A DNA stretch of 64,000 nt, from assembly GCA_022559845.1 (NCBI GenBank), contig CM040123.1:316429933-316493932 (forward strand). The letters run 5' to 3'. Each line of letters begins with the position of its first letter. Within the stretch, counting starts at the first letter, position 1. The stretch is from Amorphophallus konjac. Its lineage: Eukaryota; Streptophyta; Magnoliopsida; Alismatales; Araceae. The notes beneath the pieces are model-generated. The model ran no database searches. It was not told the DNA's origin and saw nothing but the letters and a program-made list of their open reading frames with translations. Shown in pieces: positions 10,931 to 23,411 of the stretch. The position numbers and the translations under genes were made by a program.

Positions 10931-11972
10931 GTACCCCTCCTTTTGTGCCCCACGGGCACCCTCCACCGTGCACACTGCACACTCCCGGGATCAGCCAGTT
11001 TGTGATTGTTTGATTATTTTCCTGAATTAACGCCTCACCCAGAGACACTTTTTCATTTAACGCCTTCATCGAGGGCGTCTATTTTCTGTGTTACGTCTTC
11101 CTAGAAGGTGTCTTTTATCATATCTGCTGTCTTCTTGTTCTGTTTGATAATTCGCGCCCTCCGCTTTGGGCGTCTTTTTATTTGGCAGCGCCTTATACCA
11201 AGGCGCGTGTTTCCTCGACCGTGTGCACCACTAATATTTGACGCCCTTTTATAGAGGCGTCCTTTTCATATTACGCGCCTCACACCAAGGCGCGTGTTTT
11301 GCACTACCTGTGGGCCACCACAGTGATTCATGACAGTGACTCTGTCGTCTTTTTGGTTGATAGCGACCTGCCCCAGGTCGTCTCTTTCCTGCGTTTTTAC
11401 AGAAACCTGCTTCTTGTTGCTGTCTGTGATTGTTGGATTGATTATTACATTGCTTGCCTATATTGCTGTGATCTGATCATATTATTTTGCATCTTGTGGC
11501 ATTTGGTTGAGAGACCTCCTCTCTCTACACTAGGATTCCACACACCTCTCTTGGAATCGGGACAACCCTCCATTGAGCACTCCGTCTCTTTGGACTGGAA
11601 ATCCCTTTTCCAAGACCTCCGTAAGTCCCCGCACCCGTAGATTCCCTCACGGACGTCGGGCTGGTTGTACCCTTGAAGTACCCGGAGTATAGAGAACCTA
11701 TCATTGGTGAAGAGAGAGAAAGAATCTAGTTAACCCGGAGATCACACTTGGATAAACTAGGTTTCACTTTGCAAAAGAGGGAATTATTCTGCAATTTAAT
11801 CCACTCTAATCTCGAGCGGAACACTAAAATCTTGCGTTCATCTCAACTTGGTTGCATAAACTTGCTTGGGTTGATTTGGCTTGTTTGGATTGAGTGGGTT
11901 TTGTTTGATAGTTCCTTTATAAGCCCGTCTCTCCTCTTAAACATGAAACTCCATTCAGGTAAAATCATCAAC
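10931..11972 (+). other. E2 leader with palindromic-unit array
   Basis: Non-coding leader. About eight units start at about 11029, 11060, 11092, 11154, 11188, 11241, 11273 and 11363. Two are perfect GCGCCT-7 bases-AGGCGC (11188 and 11273). A block from 11520 to 11670 resembles the E1 leader. No gene is supported before gag. Confidence 0.75.
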
Positions 11973-13718
11973 ATGGCAGGCTACGGATATTCTTATGATG
12001 ATGAGAATGAGAATATTTTTGGTCAATATGAAAGTCCCCTCCAAGATTCCATCTATCATGAGGGAAATTACCCTCCTCCTCAGTCTCATTATCCTCAAGT
12101 CCATGTGGTTGATACCACTCCTCAAGAGGTTGTGCCCTCTTCTCAGGCTGTGCCTTCCAACACTTCGGGGAACCCTTCCCCATCCCTCAATGTCACGGAT
12201 TTAATTAATGCACTATCTCAGTTGGATGATTCCCAGCGGCAGGCAGTTCAGGCCGCTTTGAAAGGAAAGTATGTTCCTTCTTCATCCTCCAATCCCTCTC
12301 CGGCCGAGAGTGGCCATCACCCCGTTAATGACCAAGCGGTTCTGCATAAACCTCCTTCCCGTCCACCAACGCCCGGTACGGCCATGCCGGCCCAACAGGC
12401 GAGCCACTCTGCGGTTAGGCCCCAATTTCCCCAACCTCCCCGAATTCTACGGACGCCTATACCGCATTCTTTTATTCAAAATCCGGCCCCAGTCGAGTCC
12501 GACACTAATGTTCTACTGCTTCAGAAGTTGGCTAGCATGGAAGAGCAACTAAAGAAGGTCACCATGGCTAAGAATGCCCCGGAGATCTCGCTCCCTACAT
12601 TGCCAGTCTTCCACTTACCACCATCTGAAATGCCGAATTTTCGGCGATATAATGGGACTGGTAACCCTTTTATTCATTTGAAGGATTTCATGTACGAGAC
12701 CTCCTTTTGGCAAGACAACAAGGCCTCCTTGGCTTACTTATTCAGGAGATCTCTGGAGGGGCCAGCCCTTGAATGGTTCTATTCATTGGATCATGCTGAT
12801 GCCGGTGACTTTGATATCGTTTAGAGGAAGTTCTTGCAGAAATACAGAGACCGGGTCGGACCCTCCCTCTCACTCACGGACCTGGTTGCGGAAAAAATGA
12901 AGCCCGAGGAAGACTTCATAATGTTTGCTGATAGATGGCGGTTAATGGCCGAGAAGCTGAAAGATACACTGTCGGAACAAGAACAAGTTAAGATGATAAT
13001 TTCTAATGCAACTCCTCAGTTCCGGCATATCTTGGCCATGAATAGATTAACAACCATGGAGGAGCTCTATGAAAGGGCTCGTTATATTCAGACACAGATG
13101 AAGGATTCGCCCATTATGGGCATGTTTGAGCCGAAGCCACGGCTATTCAAGAAAACCACAACTGTCAACAACAGCGGGCCCACGACGGAGGGCAGTATTG
13201 CAAATGAGCAGGTTGGCATAGTTGGCCACCCCCACCAAGCTAACCCACATCCTAACCTTCCTCCACCACAAAGCCCCCATTTCAACTCCACTCCACAACG
13301 CCAATTCGCACCCCAACATTCCTTTGCTTCACCGCCAAACCAAGCGCCCCGCGCTAACCCTCCAGCTCCGCAACAGTACCACCAGGTACCACCACCTACC
13401 AACTATGGCCAACAACAACGGAGACCACCACTTGGCCCCAAAAGGGACCACTACCCTCCACTACCAGAAAGTCTCCCGGATATTTTCAATGCTTTAATGG
13501 CAGCCAATGTGCTCATGTTACCAAGGGAAAGAACAGTGTGGCCCGCTAATGTTGACACATCCCGTTACTGCGCTTTCCATCGTGCACCTGGTCACAACCT
13601 TGATCGTTGCTTCCACTTCAGAGATTACATTTATGACCTAAATGACCAGGGTGACATCAATTGGGATGAGATGAGACAATTCATCGCCACCATGAAAGAA
13701 AGAAGGTCCCCTCGGTAG
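11973..13718 (+). pseudogene. E2 gag, one internal stop, ends at conserved amber
   Basis: Start ATG 11973. An acidic/Pro-Gln N-part is followed by the Gag core (N-G-T-G-N-P-F-I-H-L-K-D-F near 12655; K-F-L-Q-K-Y-R-D-R-V-G near 12835). A CHHC zinc motif lies near 13568 (C-A-F-H-R-A-P-G-H-N-L-D-R-C). The only lesion is TAG 12822-12824, where E1 has Lys. The frame ends at TAG 13716-13718 followed by CAA, at the exact homologous place to E1 7700-7702. It would form the particle shell; the internal stop would truncate it. Confidence 0.88.
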
Positions 13719-16533
13719 CAACAGGCTCAGCAGCAACCAGCTCCACAGCAGCAACAACAAGCTCCAGCGCCTCAGCACGATATGGGGATCGTCCACAATC
13801 CACTGCCGGAGCACCCGCCAAACCAGCACGTAAACCCTGTCACGTCTCTCTATGAGGTGGAAAGAGGGCAGGGATGGCATGAAGAAAACGCCTCTGTCGG
13901 GGCACTTCATCATAATCAAAATCAACCTCCGCGCCTCTTGCGCACCCCTTCTTCTTCTCCTACCCCTCAATTGGGCCGATCTCTTCTGCGCCCCGTTAAT
14001 CCACCTACCTCCGCCTATTCTCCGACCTTTCCGGTTCGCCCCCTTCTTACACGCTTACCACCTCCACAGCCTACGCCACAACAAAACCCATCCACTACCA
14101 ACCCTTCGCCATTGCCATCTAGGCCACTCCTCATCTGCCCATCGCCAACGCCCACTACACACGCCACCACTACTCCTTCACCGGCAAGGATCCCCCCACC
14201 ATCGGTTCCACCACCTTTTGTACCCAGAACTCTTCTCATTCCACCCCCCACCAATTCCCCCCGCATACGGGTATCCCTTTCTACTCCTACGCCTCCTACC
14301 AGGGCACCAACACCCTCTATGGGGATTCCCTCTGCGGGAACTCCCACTCCACCATGACACCAACACACCTTCTTCTTCTTCTAATCCTCCTCCCACACTT
14401 GCCCCGACAGAGGCACGTCAAGGCGAGGCGCCGCTCCGTAGTGGACGGGTGTTCCACCGTATTTTTCCACAGAGAGAGCTAGAGCCCGTACAAAGGGCCG
14501 CAAGAGCAAGAACAAGAACAAGAGTCAGTGCCAGGGACTCAGTATGATTTGCTAAAACACTTGGACCGAACCCCAGCAAGGATTTCAATCCTGGAATTAA
14601 TTAAAAGGTCCACCACTCATCAGCTAGCTTTGAAAGAATATCTGCAAAAGGTGATGGTCAATGAGGACATTCCAGTTGAGCAGATAGTCACGGTTTTAAC
14701 GCCCGCTAGCAGTCAGCCGGCAATTACTTTCCATGAACATGAACTGGCGCCACTCCCAGCAAGAAAGTATGCTATATGCATCACAGTTGACATCAATAAG
14801 GTGGCTGTTAAGCAATGTCTGGTGGACACTGGGGCGTCCATCAATGTCTTGCCACCTAGCACCTTGAAGCTGTGTGGCATTCCGGAAAGCCAAATTCGAC
14901 CGTGCTCTATCACAGTCACTGCATATGATAACACGAAGAAACCTCCTCTAGGCATGATTACGTTAAAAGTAAGTTTGGGTCATGCCGCCATCACAGCAGA
15001 TTTTCACATTCTGGATATGGATCCGACATTTAATGGCATTCTGGGACGCCCCTACATTCAACAACTCGATGTGGTGCCCTCCACAAATCACCAATGCCTT
15101 AAATTCCCACACAAGGGCCGCATTATTAAAGTTACCAGTATGCCGATTCTGCCAGAGGAGGATATTCACGTGGCTTCATCAGTTCCGTCCATGTGGCCGG
15201 CCAACAAGCCACTATTATCTGTGCTAGACGTCCCTTGTCCACAACCAATGCCAGAAAAAATCACGACAGTTGCTATGACACCCCTGCCTCCCAAGGGGAA
15301 AAAGAAGAAAACAATGATGAACACCTCTGGCTGGAACATCTTGATGAAAATGGGGTATCAAAATGGCAAAGGTTTGGGTGCCAATTGTCAAGGCAGGATT
15401 AGGCCTGTTAAACCTCAGAAGCTGATTACACGAGGTGGCCTAGGTTACAAAGAGCCAGGCAAAAACAAAGATGAACCATGGACATTTATGATATCTACAT
15501 TAAAAACAGATCGCCAGCCGCTCACTTGGACATTGAAGACACATTTTGTCACGGGTGACTTTCAAAATAAGGAGCAAACTACCATAATTACTTCCATATT
15601 AGACTGTCAGGATGTTCATGCTAGACAGTTTGCTCGTCATATTGCCCCGTTGGCCACATACAAAGCCTTAGAATCCTTAAGGCCTGACAAGAGAAGGAAA
15701 ATGGATGATCCAGAATGTGACTGGTACAGGTGGTTCGATATGCAGGATATTACTATTTCTATGAGCCGCCTCTTCATGCCGACTGATCCGGAATGGCCGC
15801 CACTTATTCATGAATTGATTGAGAAGCCGGTCGTAATTACAGATAAGAGACAGCTGCTGAGTGACTACACTGATACTAGAGAGCCAGATGTTCCGTTTGA
15901 AGAAGGTTTCACCGTGGATAGGCTGTGGGCCAGCCTCTTTTCTCTCACTTCCATGCATCCATCTGTGCTTGCTTCTCTATATTCTCATCAGTTTGGTCGC
16001 GTGCCAAGATCGCCTCCGATTATAATCAATTTATCTCCAGATTCAATCCAAGTTTCTCTCCCAATTCCTTCTTCGCTCCTCGAGCGATTTTCTAAACTCT
16101 CCATCACACCCCCGCGCGGGCCATCACTGATTCAACCTTTTTCTGATCTGGCAATTTCCACTCCTCCTGCTATCCTCCCTTCACACTGCTTTCTTCTTGA
16201 AACAGAAAATAAAAATGAAGAAAAAGACAAAAATGAAAAAAAACGCCAAATTCCCAACTTTCCAAACCTCCATTTCTGTTGAGGAGACCTCCTATTTCTC
16301 TTCCGAGTGCGTCCCGACCCAGGGCCGCTCCCTCAAGATTCATTGCTAAATCTTTTCTCCCCCTCTGGTGAGGGGACTTCCTCTGTATTACCTCCTGTAT
16401 CCACTTTTTCGCCTCCTTCCCTTCCCTTTTCTGATCAAGCTAGTTGCTCCTCCTCTTCTTCCGCTAACGCTAAAATTCAAGGGGTAGATTCACATAAGAA
16501 GTCCAAGGGTAAGCAGATTCCCCATAGGTTTCT
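13719..16533 (+). pseudogene. E2 protease with G-patch, broken
   Basis: A Pro/Thr-rich linker (13719 to about 14480) with two frame changes (one between 13852 and 14357, one between 14480 and 14547) is followed by protease V-D-T-G-A-S (catalytic Asp 14825-14827). The G-patch spans about 15329-15450 (G-W, M-G-Y, G-K-G-L-G, G-G-L-G-Y). A spacer of about 300 residues follows, ending in a Lys/Glu-rich stretch. TGA 16280-16282 and a frameshift near 16520-16545 separate it from RT. Its role is polyprotein cleavage. The spacer has no domain I recognise. Confidence 0.85.
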
Positions 16534-17325
16534 GTGGAGTTAGCTATCAGATGCCAGGCTTGTTTAGCTCTTCCTGAATTTATAGAGAATCCAATCATCC
16601 TGCCAAAGTCAGAATATGAGGATGCTGTTGTTTCTTATGAGGGTTTGGGTGTCTATGAAATTATGAATGACGAAGACCCTATTGAAGAGGGGGATGAAAG
16701 TTATGAAGAATATGAGGACGAGGCTGATGCTTTTGCTAGTGGCATAAGATGATTTGACGAACCGTCAGCCTCCGTAGAAGAGCCTACCAAAGAAATTAAT
16801 TTGGGTACCAAGGAAGACCCTAGGATTGTCCTCATAAGCAAGAATTTACCGCCCTCTGAAGAGGAGGCGCTCATTTTGGTCCTGCAAGAATACAAGGACA
16901 CGTTCGCATGGAGTTATGAAGATATGCCTGGTTTAGACCCTGCGCTCGTTCAACACCGCCTTACACTTAAGCCAGGGTCTGTGCCGGTCAAGCAACGGTT
17001 GAGGCATTTCCACCCTAATATGGCTTTAAAGATGAAAGAAGAGGTCGACAAGCTCCATAAGGCTAGATTTGTTAGAGTTGTCCTCTATCCCAATTGGGTG
17101 GCTAACATCGTCCCGGTTATGAAGAAAGATGGAAAAGTTTGGATTTGTATAGACTTCCGGGATCTCAACCGCGCGTGTCCTAAGGATGACTTCCCCCTCT
17201 CTCATATTGATGTTTTGATTGATAATACGGCAGGATTTGAGACTCTCTTTCATGGATGGCTTCTCAGGTTACAATCAAATTCGTCTGGCTGAAGAAGATC
17301 AAGAGAAGACATCATTCACTACACC
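16534..17325 (+). pseudogene. E2 reverse transcriptase, 5' part (split by LINE)
   Basis: An acidic spacer with TGA at 16750-16752 (Arg in E1) leads to RT: the motif W-S-Y-E-D-M-P-G-L-D, then K-K-D-G-K-V-W-I-C-I-D-F-R-D-L-N. The LINE interrupts the sequence just before the segment that holds Y-V-D-D; RT resumes at 20597. Confidence 0.88.
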
Positions 17326-17367
17326 ATCATCATCATCATCATCATCATCATCAGAGCCTTATCCCAA

Positions 17368-20300
17368 TTAATTGGGGTCGGCTACATGACTCCTGTTCCG
17401 CCAAAGATTTCTATCAAGTGCAATATTCATATTTAAACTCAAGGAACTAATGTCCTTCCTAATAACATCGCACCATCTCATTTTAGGCCTTCCTCGAGCT
17501 CTTTTGCTAGCATCCACTAAGATTTGATCACATCTTTTAACCGGCGCTGAGTTAGGGCGACGAAACACATGTCCAAACCACCAGAGTCTATTTTCTCTCA
17601 TTTTACTATCAATTGGAGCTATCCCTAAGTCCTTACGGATGCGCGCATTCCTAATCTTGTCTTTCTTAGTCTTGCCACACATCCATCTCAACATCCTCAT
17701 CTCTGCTACACACATTTTGTGGATGTGTTCCTTTCGTACTGCCCAACACTCGGTACCATATAACAGAGCAGGTCTCACAGTCGTTCTATAAAACCTCCCT
17801 TTGAGTTTCACAGGCATACGATGATCACAAAGGACACCTGATGCACTTCTCCATCTTAACCAGCCTGCCTTAATCCTATGTGTAACGTCATCATAAATCT
17901 CCCCATTCTCTTGTATGATAGACCCTAAGTATCGAAAGCTACTACTCTTCGGAATGTTATGACCGTCAATTAGAACCATGTCTTCCTGAACCACTCTCCC
18001 ATTACTAAAATTACAGTGCATAAATTCTGACTTGCTCCTACTAATTTTAAAACCTTTAGACTCCAAGGCAAGTCTCCAACGCTCTAACTTAGCATTTAGA
18101 GCATCAATACTCTCATCAATTAAAACAATATCGTCTGCAAATAGCATACACCAAGGGATATCATCATGCAATTGTTTAGTTACTTCATCCATAACTAAGG
18201 CAAAGAGATACGGACTTAGTGCAGAACCTTGATGCAAACCTATAGAAACGGGAAATTCACCAGTCTCCCCAGCAATAGTTCGAACATTAGTAATAGCACC
18301 GTCGTACATATCCTTAATCAAATCAACATATCCTTGAGAGATTCCTTTCTTTCTTAATGTCCACCAAATCAATTCTCTCGGTACTCGATCGTACGCCTTC
18401 TCTAAATCAAGAAAAACTATATACAAATCTTTTCTCATCTCTCTATACTTCTCCATTAGCTGCCGTAGCAAGAAAATAGCTTCTATAGTAGATCTATTTG
18501 GCATAAAACCAAACTGATTTTCCGACACAGTAGTCATACCACGGAGGCGTTTATCAATTACTCTTTCCCAAAGTTTCATAGTATGACTCATAAGCTTAAT
18601 TCCACGATAATTATTACAACTTTGAATATCTCCTTTATTTTTATAGAAAGGAACTACAACACTTTTTCTCCAAACTTCTGGCATTCTTCGTTCCTTTAAA
18701 ATTTTATTAAAAAATTTAGTTAGCCACTGAATACCAATATCTCCTAGGCCTTTCCATACTTCAATAGGTAAGCCATCTAGTCCTAAGGCCTTGCCCACTT
18801 TCATTTTCCTTAAAGCATCCTCCACTTCTGACATCTTAATACACCTGAAATATTGATATTTATCAAATATTGTGGACTCTTGGGTACCTTCTAAAGATAA
18901 ATCCTTGACGGAATCTCCATTAAGTAACTTCTGAAAATAGCTATGCCACCTCCCTTTAATCTCAAGATCCTTAGTTAAAACCCTTTGATCTTCACCTTTA
19001 ATGCACCGAACATGATCTAAATCTCTAGTTTTCCTTTCTCTTAATTTAGCTAGTTTAAATATGTCCTTTTCACCCTCTCGGGTTCCTAATTTATTATATA
19101 AATCTTCAAATGCCTTTGATTTGGCTTCGCTGACTATTTTCTTAGCTCTCTTTTTAGCGATTTTATAAGCTTCTAGGGTTTGAGCATTTTTGTTAGCTTG
19201 CCAAACTTTAAAGCATTCCTTTTTTACTTTAATGGTATTTTGAATTTCCTCACTCCACCACCAAGTCTCTTTTTCTAAGTTCTTTTTACCTTTAGATTCG
19301 CCTAAGAGTTGTTTTGCAAACCTCGTTATACAATTTGTAACATTATTCCACATTACATTAGTTTCTTGTTCTAAATTCCAAATATTTTCCTTTAATAGAT
19401 GATTTTTAAATGTTTCTAAACTTTTACCTTTTAAATTCCACCATTTAATCTTGGAATAATTATTTATAATGATCTTTCTTTTGAATTTAGGGATAGTGAC
19501 ATCCATTACTAACAATCTATGTTGAGGGGCTAGACTCTCACCAGGAATAACTTTACAATCTTTACATAAAACTCTATCGACCTTCCTAATGAGAAAATAG
19601 TCAATTTGACTTATATGTGTTCCACTCTTGTATGTTATTAAGTGTTCGTCCCGCTTCTTAAAGAAGGTATTAATAATTGCTAGCTCATAGGCCATAGCAA
19701 AATCAAGAATAGTGTTACCCATATCATTCCTATTACCAAAACCAAGCCCTCCATGAATCCTCTCATAGCCTCTATTATCTATACCCACATAACCATTAAG
19801 ATCCCCTCCAATAAAGATTCTCTCTTCACTAGGGATATTTTGGATCAAACTATCAATAGCCTCCCAAAATTACTTTTTAATGCTCTCTTCTAATCCTACT
19901 TGAGGTGCATATGCACTAATTATATTCAAAATGTCATCACCTAAGATAAGTTTAATTACCATTAGTCTATCCCCCAATCTATTTACTTCCACAACTCTGT
20001 CTTTTAAGTTTTTATCTATTATTATAGCAACACCATTTCTAGAGTTATTATTACCCGTATACCAAATTTTATACCCATCAATGTCTTTAGCTTTATATCA
20101 TTTCCACCTAGTTTCTTGTAGGCAAGCTATGTTAACCCTCCTGTCCTTCATTAATTTAACTAATTCTAAACACTTACCCGTTAAAGTTCCTATATTCCAA
20201 GTAGCTAGACGGATCCTATGTTTTTGGACTTGCTTCTTTACCCGTGTGCGTCCAACCCCACACGAGAACCCTTGCCTATTTGACACCGCAATCGGGCGCC

Positions 20301-20520
20301 ATTGCGGCGCGTCGCTTACGGGGGACGCCCTAGCTAGCCCTTGCTCACTTGTCATTCCATCCGGGTTCCGATGTAACGCGTCGCTTACGGGGAACGCCCT
20401 AGCTGGCCCTTGCTCACTTGTCATTCCATCCGGGTTCCGATGTAACGCGTCGCTTACGGGGAACGCCCTAGCATTAGCACATAATGTATTTGGATCAGAA
20501 TTCATGTTGGAGATGTGACA
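17368..20520 (-). pseudogene. LINE polyprotein: endonuclease and reverse transcriptase, two stops
   Basis: One frame runs from about 20520 to 17368 with only two stops, TGA 20098-20100 and TAA 19870-19872. The N-part has a 23-residue repeat from a 69-bp tandem array. The apurinic-type endonuclease follows: R-L-A-T-W-N-I-G, L-Q-E-T-R-W-K, G-G-D-L-N-G, S-Q-I-D-Y. RT has G-L-H-Q-G-S-A-L-S-P and F-A-D-D-I-V (near 18126-18143). The C-terminus carries the RTE-typical C-W-A-V-R-K and R-W-M-C-G-K motifs. The endonuclease nicks the target and RT copies the RNA onto it. Without the two stops it would be about 1,050 residues, a normal RTE length. Confidence 0.9.
20309..20490. repeat. 69-bp tandem repeat in LINE 5' region
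   Basis: The unit starting gcgtcgcttacgg begins at 20309, 20378 and 20447. The first two are complete and the third partial. On the LINE strand it encodes a 23-residue repeat in frame (A-R-A-F-P-V-S-D-A-L...). Confidence 0.9.
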
Positions 20521-20596
20521 AAATTTTACTGCTGGCTGTCGACCTAACACAAACCCTCCTCTTTTCTCACCCGGGCTTGGGACCGGCCATGGCAGC

Positions 20597-21905
20597 ATGG
20601 GGTACTTATTGTTATGTGGTCATGCCTTTTGGACTCAAGAATGCTGGAGCCACCTATCAGAGGGCTATGATGACGATTTTTCATGACATGATTCATATTT
20701 ATATTGAGGTGTATGTGGATGACCTAGTTGTGAAATCAAGGACAAGGATTGAGCATCCTGGGGTTCTAGCCAAGGTCTTGAAAGATCGTGAGAGTATCAA
20801 TTAAAGATGAACCCCAAGAAATGTGTATTTGGTGTTTCATCAGGGAAGTTGCTTGGTTTCATTGTTAGCAAGAGGGGAATTGAAGTTGATCCCATCAAGG
20901 CAAGGGCCATTAGAGATATGCCTCCTCCCAAGAATTTGAAGGAAGTTCGAGGATTAATCGGGAGGTTGTAATTTATTCGCCGCTTCGTCTCCCAGCATTC
21001 ACAATTATGTAGGCCATTTTACGAGCTTACTAAGCTGGGAGTCAAGTTTAATTGGGATGACAAGTGTCAGGCAGCCTTTGACGGATTGAAAGATTATTTG
21101 GCCAATCCTCCTATCCTGAGGCCGCCGATTCTAGGCAAACCACTTGTTCTCTATGTCTCAGTCCTGGATGACTATGTAGGTCCTGTCTTGGCTCAAGTAG
21201 ATGAAGAAGGTAAGGAGAGGGCAGCATACTATTTGTCTAAACTTCTTAACCCCTGTGAGCAGAGGTATTCAGCCATGGAGAAGACTTGCGCTGCTTTGGT
21301 CTGGGTAGTTCAGAAGTTAAAGCACTATTTCCTAGCTCACGAGGTTCACCTCATTGCTCGCATGAATCCGATTAAATTCCTCCTTGAAAAATCTGTCCTC
21401 ACTGATCGATTAGCACGCTGGCAAAGCTTCCTCTCTCAGTTTGATATCACTTACATTCAACAGAAAGCTATCAAAGGTTACGCCATTGCCGAACACCTTG
21501 CTCATCACCCTCTACCTCGTTTTGATCCTGTCAATTCGGAGTTTCCAGATGAAGAACTGATGTCCATTAATCAATCTCGTGATCCTATGTGGACATTACA
21601 TTTTGATGGAGCTTTAAATTCCCAGGGAAGAGGGATCGGCATGGTTCTTTTAACACCAGAAGGGGTCACCATCCCATTTGCTGCTCGGCTCACCTTTCCC
21701 GCCACCAACAATATAGCTGAGTATGAGGCTCTTTTCGCCGGTCTTCAAACCGCCCATCGATATGGTGTCACCCATTTGAGGATTGTGGATGATAGTTAGC
21801 TCATTCTGCGCCAGGTGCTGGTCAAGTGCCGCACTATCAATCCTAAGCTCAAACCCTACCAGGAACTTGCTTCAGCTTATGCCAAGCTCTTCAGCTTTCG
21901 TCCAT
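20597..21905 (+). pseudogene. E2 reverse transcriptase 3' part and two RNase H domains
   Basis: RT resumes with W-G-T-Y-C-Y-V-V-M-P-F-G-L-K-N and Y-V-D-D at 20712-20723. A frameshift near 20790-20805 and TAA 20969-20971 follow. The first RNase H (near 21140-21500) lacks its first catalytic Asp (Y-V-S-V). The second RNase H has H-F-D-G-A and E-Y-E-A-L; TAG 21797-21799 sits where E1 has Gln right after its G-D-S motif. One more frameshift near 21880-21915 precedes integrase. Dual RNase H places E2 in the Tat lineage. Confidence 0.88.
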
Positions 21906-23411
21906 GTTCCTTGTAGTCAGAACATCCTAGCTGACGCTCTTGCTTCTTTAGCCTCTGCTTTAGTCTTCCCTCCTGAGCGTGATTTTCATGTTCCTCTAAT
22001 TCATCAGCGTGACACGCCAGCTATTAAGGATCATGCATTCCTCGATATTAGGGATAAGGTGCTTGAGAAGGACAAGCAGAAGGAATCTCTTAAAGGCAAA
22101 GAGGTCATTCTTTTAGACTGGGAAGAAGAATTGGCTGACGAAGAGAAGCCTTGGTATTATGAGATTGCCAGATATTGCAATGATCAGTCCTATCCTAAAG
22201 AAGCCACTGCAGAAGAAAAGAAAGCGATTAGAAGAGTGGCTCAGCGTTATGTTTTGGTTGGAGGTGTGCTCTATAGGAGAGGGCTCACCGGTATTTTACT
22301 AAGATGCCTCGACGATGATGAATCATGGAAAGTTGTGGAAGAGGCGCATTCAGGAGTGTGTGGTGGTCATGTGAACAGCCAGATGCTAGCTAAGAAGATT
22401 CTTAGGCTAGGTTTCTATTGGCCAACTCTAGAAGAGGATTGTTCCATCTATGTTCGAAGGTGTGTTAAGTGCCAACTGCACGCCGACAAGATTCATTCTC
22501 TTGCTTCTTCACTCCATCCTACGTCCTCCCCATGGCCTTTCTCCATGTGGGCTTTTGATATCATTGGACCTCTTGGTGATTCGAATCTCCTGACCAAGCA
22601 AACATCGTTCATCCTCACGGCAACGGAGTACTTCACCAAGTGGGTAGAAGCGGAAGCTTACGTGGAGATCAAAGCGTCAACCGTCTGCAAGATTATAATG
22701 AAGAACATCATCGTGAGGTTCGGCATCCCGAGCACCATCATCACCGACAATGGACCTCAATTTATCTCTCAAGAAATCAAGGATCTCTGCAATAGGTATA
22801 ACATTGCATTGCATCATTCTTCTCCCTATTATCCGCAGGGCAATGGCCAAGCAGAGGCAACTAACAAAACTTTGATAAAAATTGTCAAAAAGACGTGTGA
22901 GGCTAATAAATTTTCGGACTGGCCAGACAAGCTAGTTGAAGCTCTCTGGGCCTATCGAACTTCCATTCGTACCCCTACTGGGCAAACCCCTTTCGCCCTT
23001 ACTTATGGAATGGAGGCAGTAGTCCCTTATGAGATTCTCATTCCCTCTCTGCGAGTACAATTAGATAAGGAATTTTCTATTGATGAACGTCGTGATTCAC
23101 TCCTCGCCCAATTGGAACTCCTAGATGAGAAGCGTCTTGTCGCCGCTGAGCATGCACGCATTTATCAAAACAGGCTCTCGCGTTTTTATCAAAAGAAAGT
23201 GATTGAGAGAAAATTCAAAATCGGTGAGATGGTAATTAAGAGGATTTTTGTAAAGCCGGGTGGCCCTCGCTCAAAACTCCAACCCAATTGGGAGGGACCG
23301 TTTGTTATAAAAGACGTTTTTCCAGGCAATGCTTATAAACTGATTAATGCTGAAGGAGAAGAGTTAACTCACCCTTGGAATGATTTGTATCTTAAGAAAT
23401 ACTACCCTTGA
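21906..23411 (+). CDS. E2 integrase domain, open
   Basis: The frame is open from about 21906 (S-Q-N-I-L-A-D-A-L-A, the end of the second RNase H) to the TGA at 23409-23411. The HHCC module spans about 22347-22475. The catalytic triad is Asp 22557 (A-F-D-I-I-G-P-L), Asp 22746 (T-D-N-G-P-Q-F) and Glu 22854 (G-Q-A-E-A). The C-terminal part reads W-E-G-P-F-V-I, and no chromodomain is present. The domain is about as long as in E1 and very similar to it. It is normally part of a polyprotein, and the upstream stops make its expression doubtful, so intactness may be chance. Confidence 0.85.
   Translation, partial: VPCSQNILADALASLASALVFPPERDFHVPLIHQRDTPAIKDHAFLDIRDKVLEKDKQKESLKGKEVILLDWEEELADEEKPWYYEIARYCNDQSYPKEATAEEKKAIRRVAQRYVLVGGVLYRRGLTGILLRCLDDDESWKVVEEAHSGVCGGHVNSQMLAKKILRLGFYWPTLEEDCSIYVRRCVKCQLHADKIHSLASSLHPTSSPWPFSMWAFDIIGPLGDSNLLTKQTSFILTATEYFTKWVEAEAYVEIKASTVCKIIMKNIIVRFGIPSTIITDNGPQFISQEIKDLCNRYNIALHHSSPYYPQGNGQAEATNKTLIKIVKKTCEANKFSDWPDKLVEALWAYRTSIRTPTGQTPFALTYGMEAVVPYEILIPSLRVQLDKEFSIDERRDSLLAQLELLDEKRLVAAEHARIYQNRLSRFYQKKVIERKFKIGEMVIKRIFVKPGGPRSKLQPNWEGPFVIKDVFPGNAYKLINAEGEELTHPWNDLYLKKYYP

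Larger units (their letters stand above)
17326..20596 (-). mobile_element. RTE-clade LINE inserted in E2 reverse transcriptase
   Basis: A 3.3-kb minus-strand non-LTR element. Its 3' end (low coordinates) has the plant RTE tail ACCCCAATTAATTGGGATAAGGCTC-type sequence followed by (ATG)n, seen on the plus strand as nine ATC repeats at 17326-17353. Its 5' end is near 20596, where the E2 RT reading resumes with ATGGGGTAC. I could not identify a clear target duplication. It is the innermost insertion and therefore younger than E2. Confidence 0.9.
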
